A stretch of 64,000 bases of DNA from an uncultured Balneolaceae bacterium. Lineage in GTDB: Bacteria; Bacteroidota; Rhodothermia; Balneolales; Balneolaceae. Position numbers and translations under genes: made by a program. This document shows positions 63,871 through 64,000 of this stretch, one piece after another (position 1 is the stretch's first letter; every line of letters begins with the position of its first letter). Location: the NCBI GenBank assembly GCA_913057825.1, contig CAJXOW010000010.1, positions 1 through 64,000 of the forward strand. The letters run 5' to 3'. Below the pieces are notes generated by a model, which was given only the letters and a program-made list of their open reading frames with translations, did not search any database and was not told the origin of the DNA.

Positions 63871-64000
63871 AGGTATTAAATGACTGGAATTCTAGGTATC
63901 AATGCATGTCGGTTAATAGGCGGAGCTGAACTTGTTTTCCCATTATTGACCTGTAATCTAGCCAATTACGGGCAAATGTCGGTTTCTATAGATATAAAAT

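Overview
The window is a chromosomal stretch of a Gram-negative member of the Bacteroidota/Rhodothermota/Balneolota group. My best guess is a Balneolaceae-like bacterium. The grounds are type IX secretion genes (a PorX-type response regulator, a PorQ-type protein, a cargo protein with a type A sorting domain), an LptD-like outer-membrane protein, an Mla/MCE lipid transporter, frequent TTG/GTG starts with weak Shine-Dalgarno sequences, and moderate GC. The genus call is inference. No phage, plasmid, transposase, rRNA or CRISPR array is visible.

Layout. 0-8 kb: cysteine desulfurase, DsbA-like thioredoxin, gamma carbonic anhydrase, HemW, a convergent secreted metalloprotease-like T9SS cargo, TrhO and an alpha/beta hydrolase. 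8-14.4 kb: two repeat elements, then a ComEA-like protein, PorX, TsaE, a small unknown protein, NrnA, CysH and CutA. 14.5-20.6 kb: tRNA-Leu, the tig-clpP-clpX proteostasis run, then a membrane histidine kinase convergent with an ECF sigma factor. 21-26.4 kb: a tight minus-strand run of PorQ, a K+ channel, AroC, a TPR protein, a LysM-RlpA protein and a CPBP protease. 26.6-33.4 kb: mlaE-mlaF-mlaD, a PpiD-like foldase, ribD and ribE. 33.4-42.8 kb, minus strand: LptD, ROK kinase, FtsB-like, YraN, FmdB-like, aminotransferase, CoaD, RsmD, a DUF3822-like protein and a membrane-anchored unknown. 43-54.8 kb, mostly plus strand: MATE, an unknown, RluA, MscS, a DUF349 protein, MBL hydrolase, outer-membrane barrel (minus), two small glycosyltransferases, ferredoxin, FolP and CdaA. 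55-64 kb: MeaB-MutB-MutA (minus), acyl-CoA dehydrogenase, a PAS-only protein and SufE.

The genes are mostly ordinary housekeeping. Several work together: tig/clpP/clpX in folding and proteolysis; nrnA/cysH in sulfate assimilation with pAp removal; mutA/mutB/meaB in methylmalonyl-CoA/succinyl-CoA interconversion; mlaEFD in outer-membrane lipid traffic; and PorX, PorQ, the cargo protein and possibly the histidine kinase and ECF factor in type IX secretion and its control.

The unexpected content lies between the genes. Eight copies of a roughly 150-185 bp palindromic element (called R here) sit in intergenic gaps. Their inverted arms run past the shared core into locus-specific sequence, and changes in one arm are matched in the other. 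A second pair of elements (F) shows the same matching. A third class (H) has long inverted arms built from degenerate 7-bp-period repeats. In several places the arms include the stop codon of the neighbouring gene. These elements are the best candidates for something undescribed in this window.
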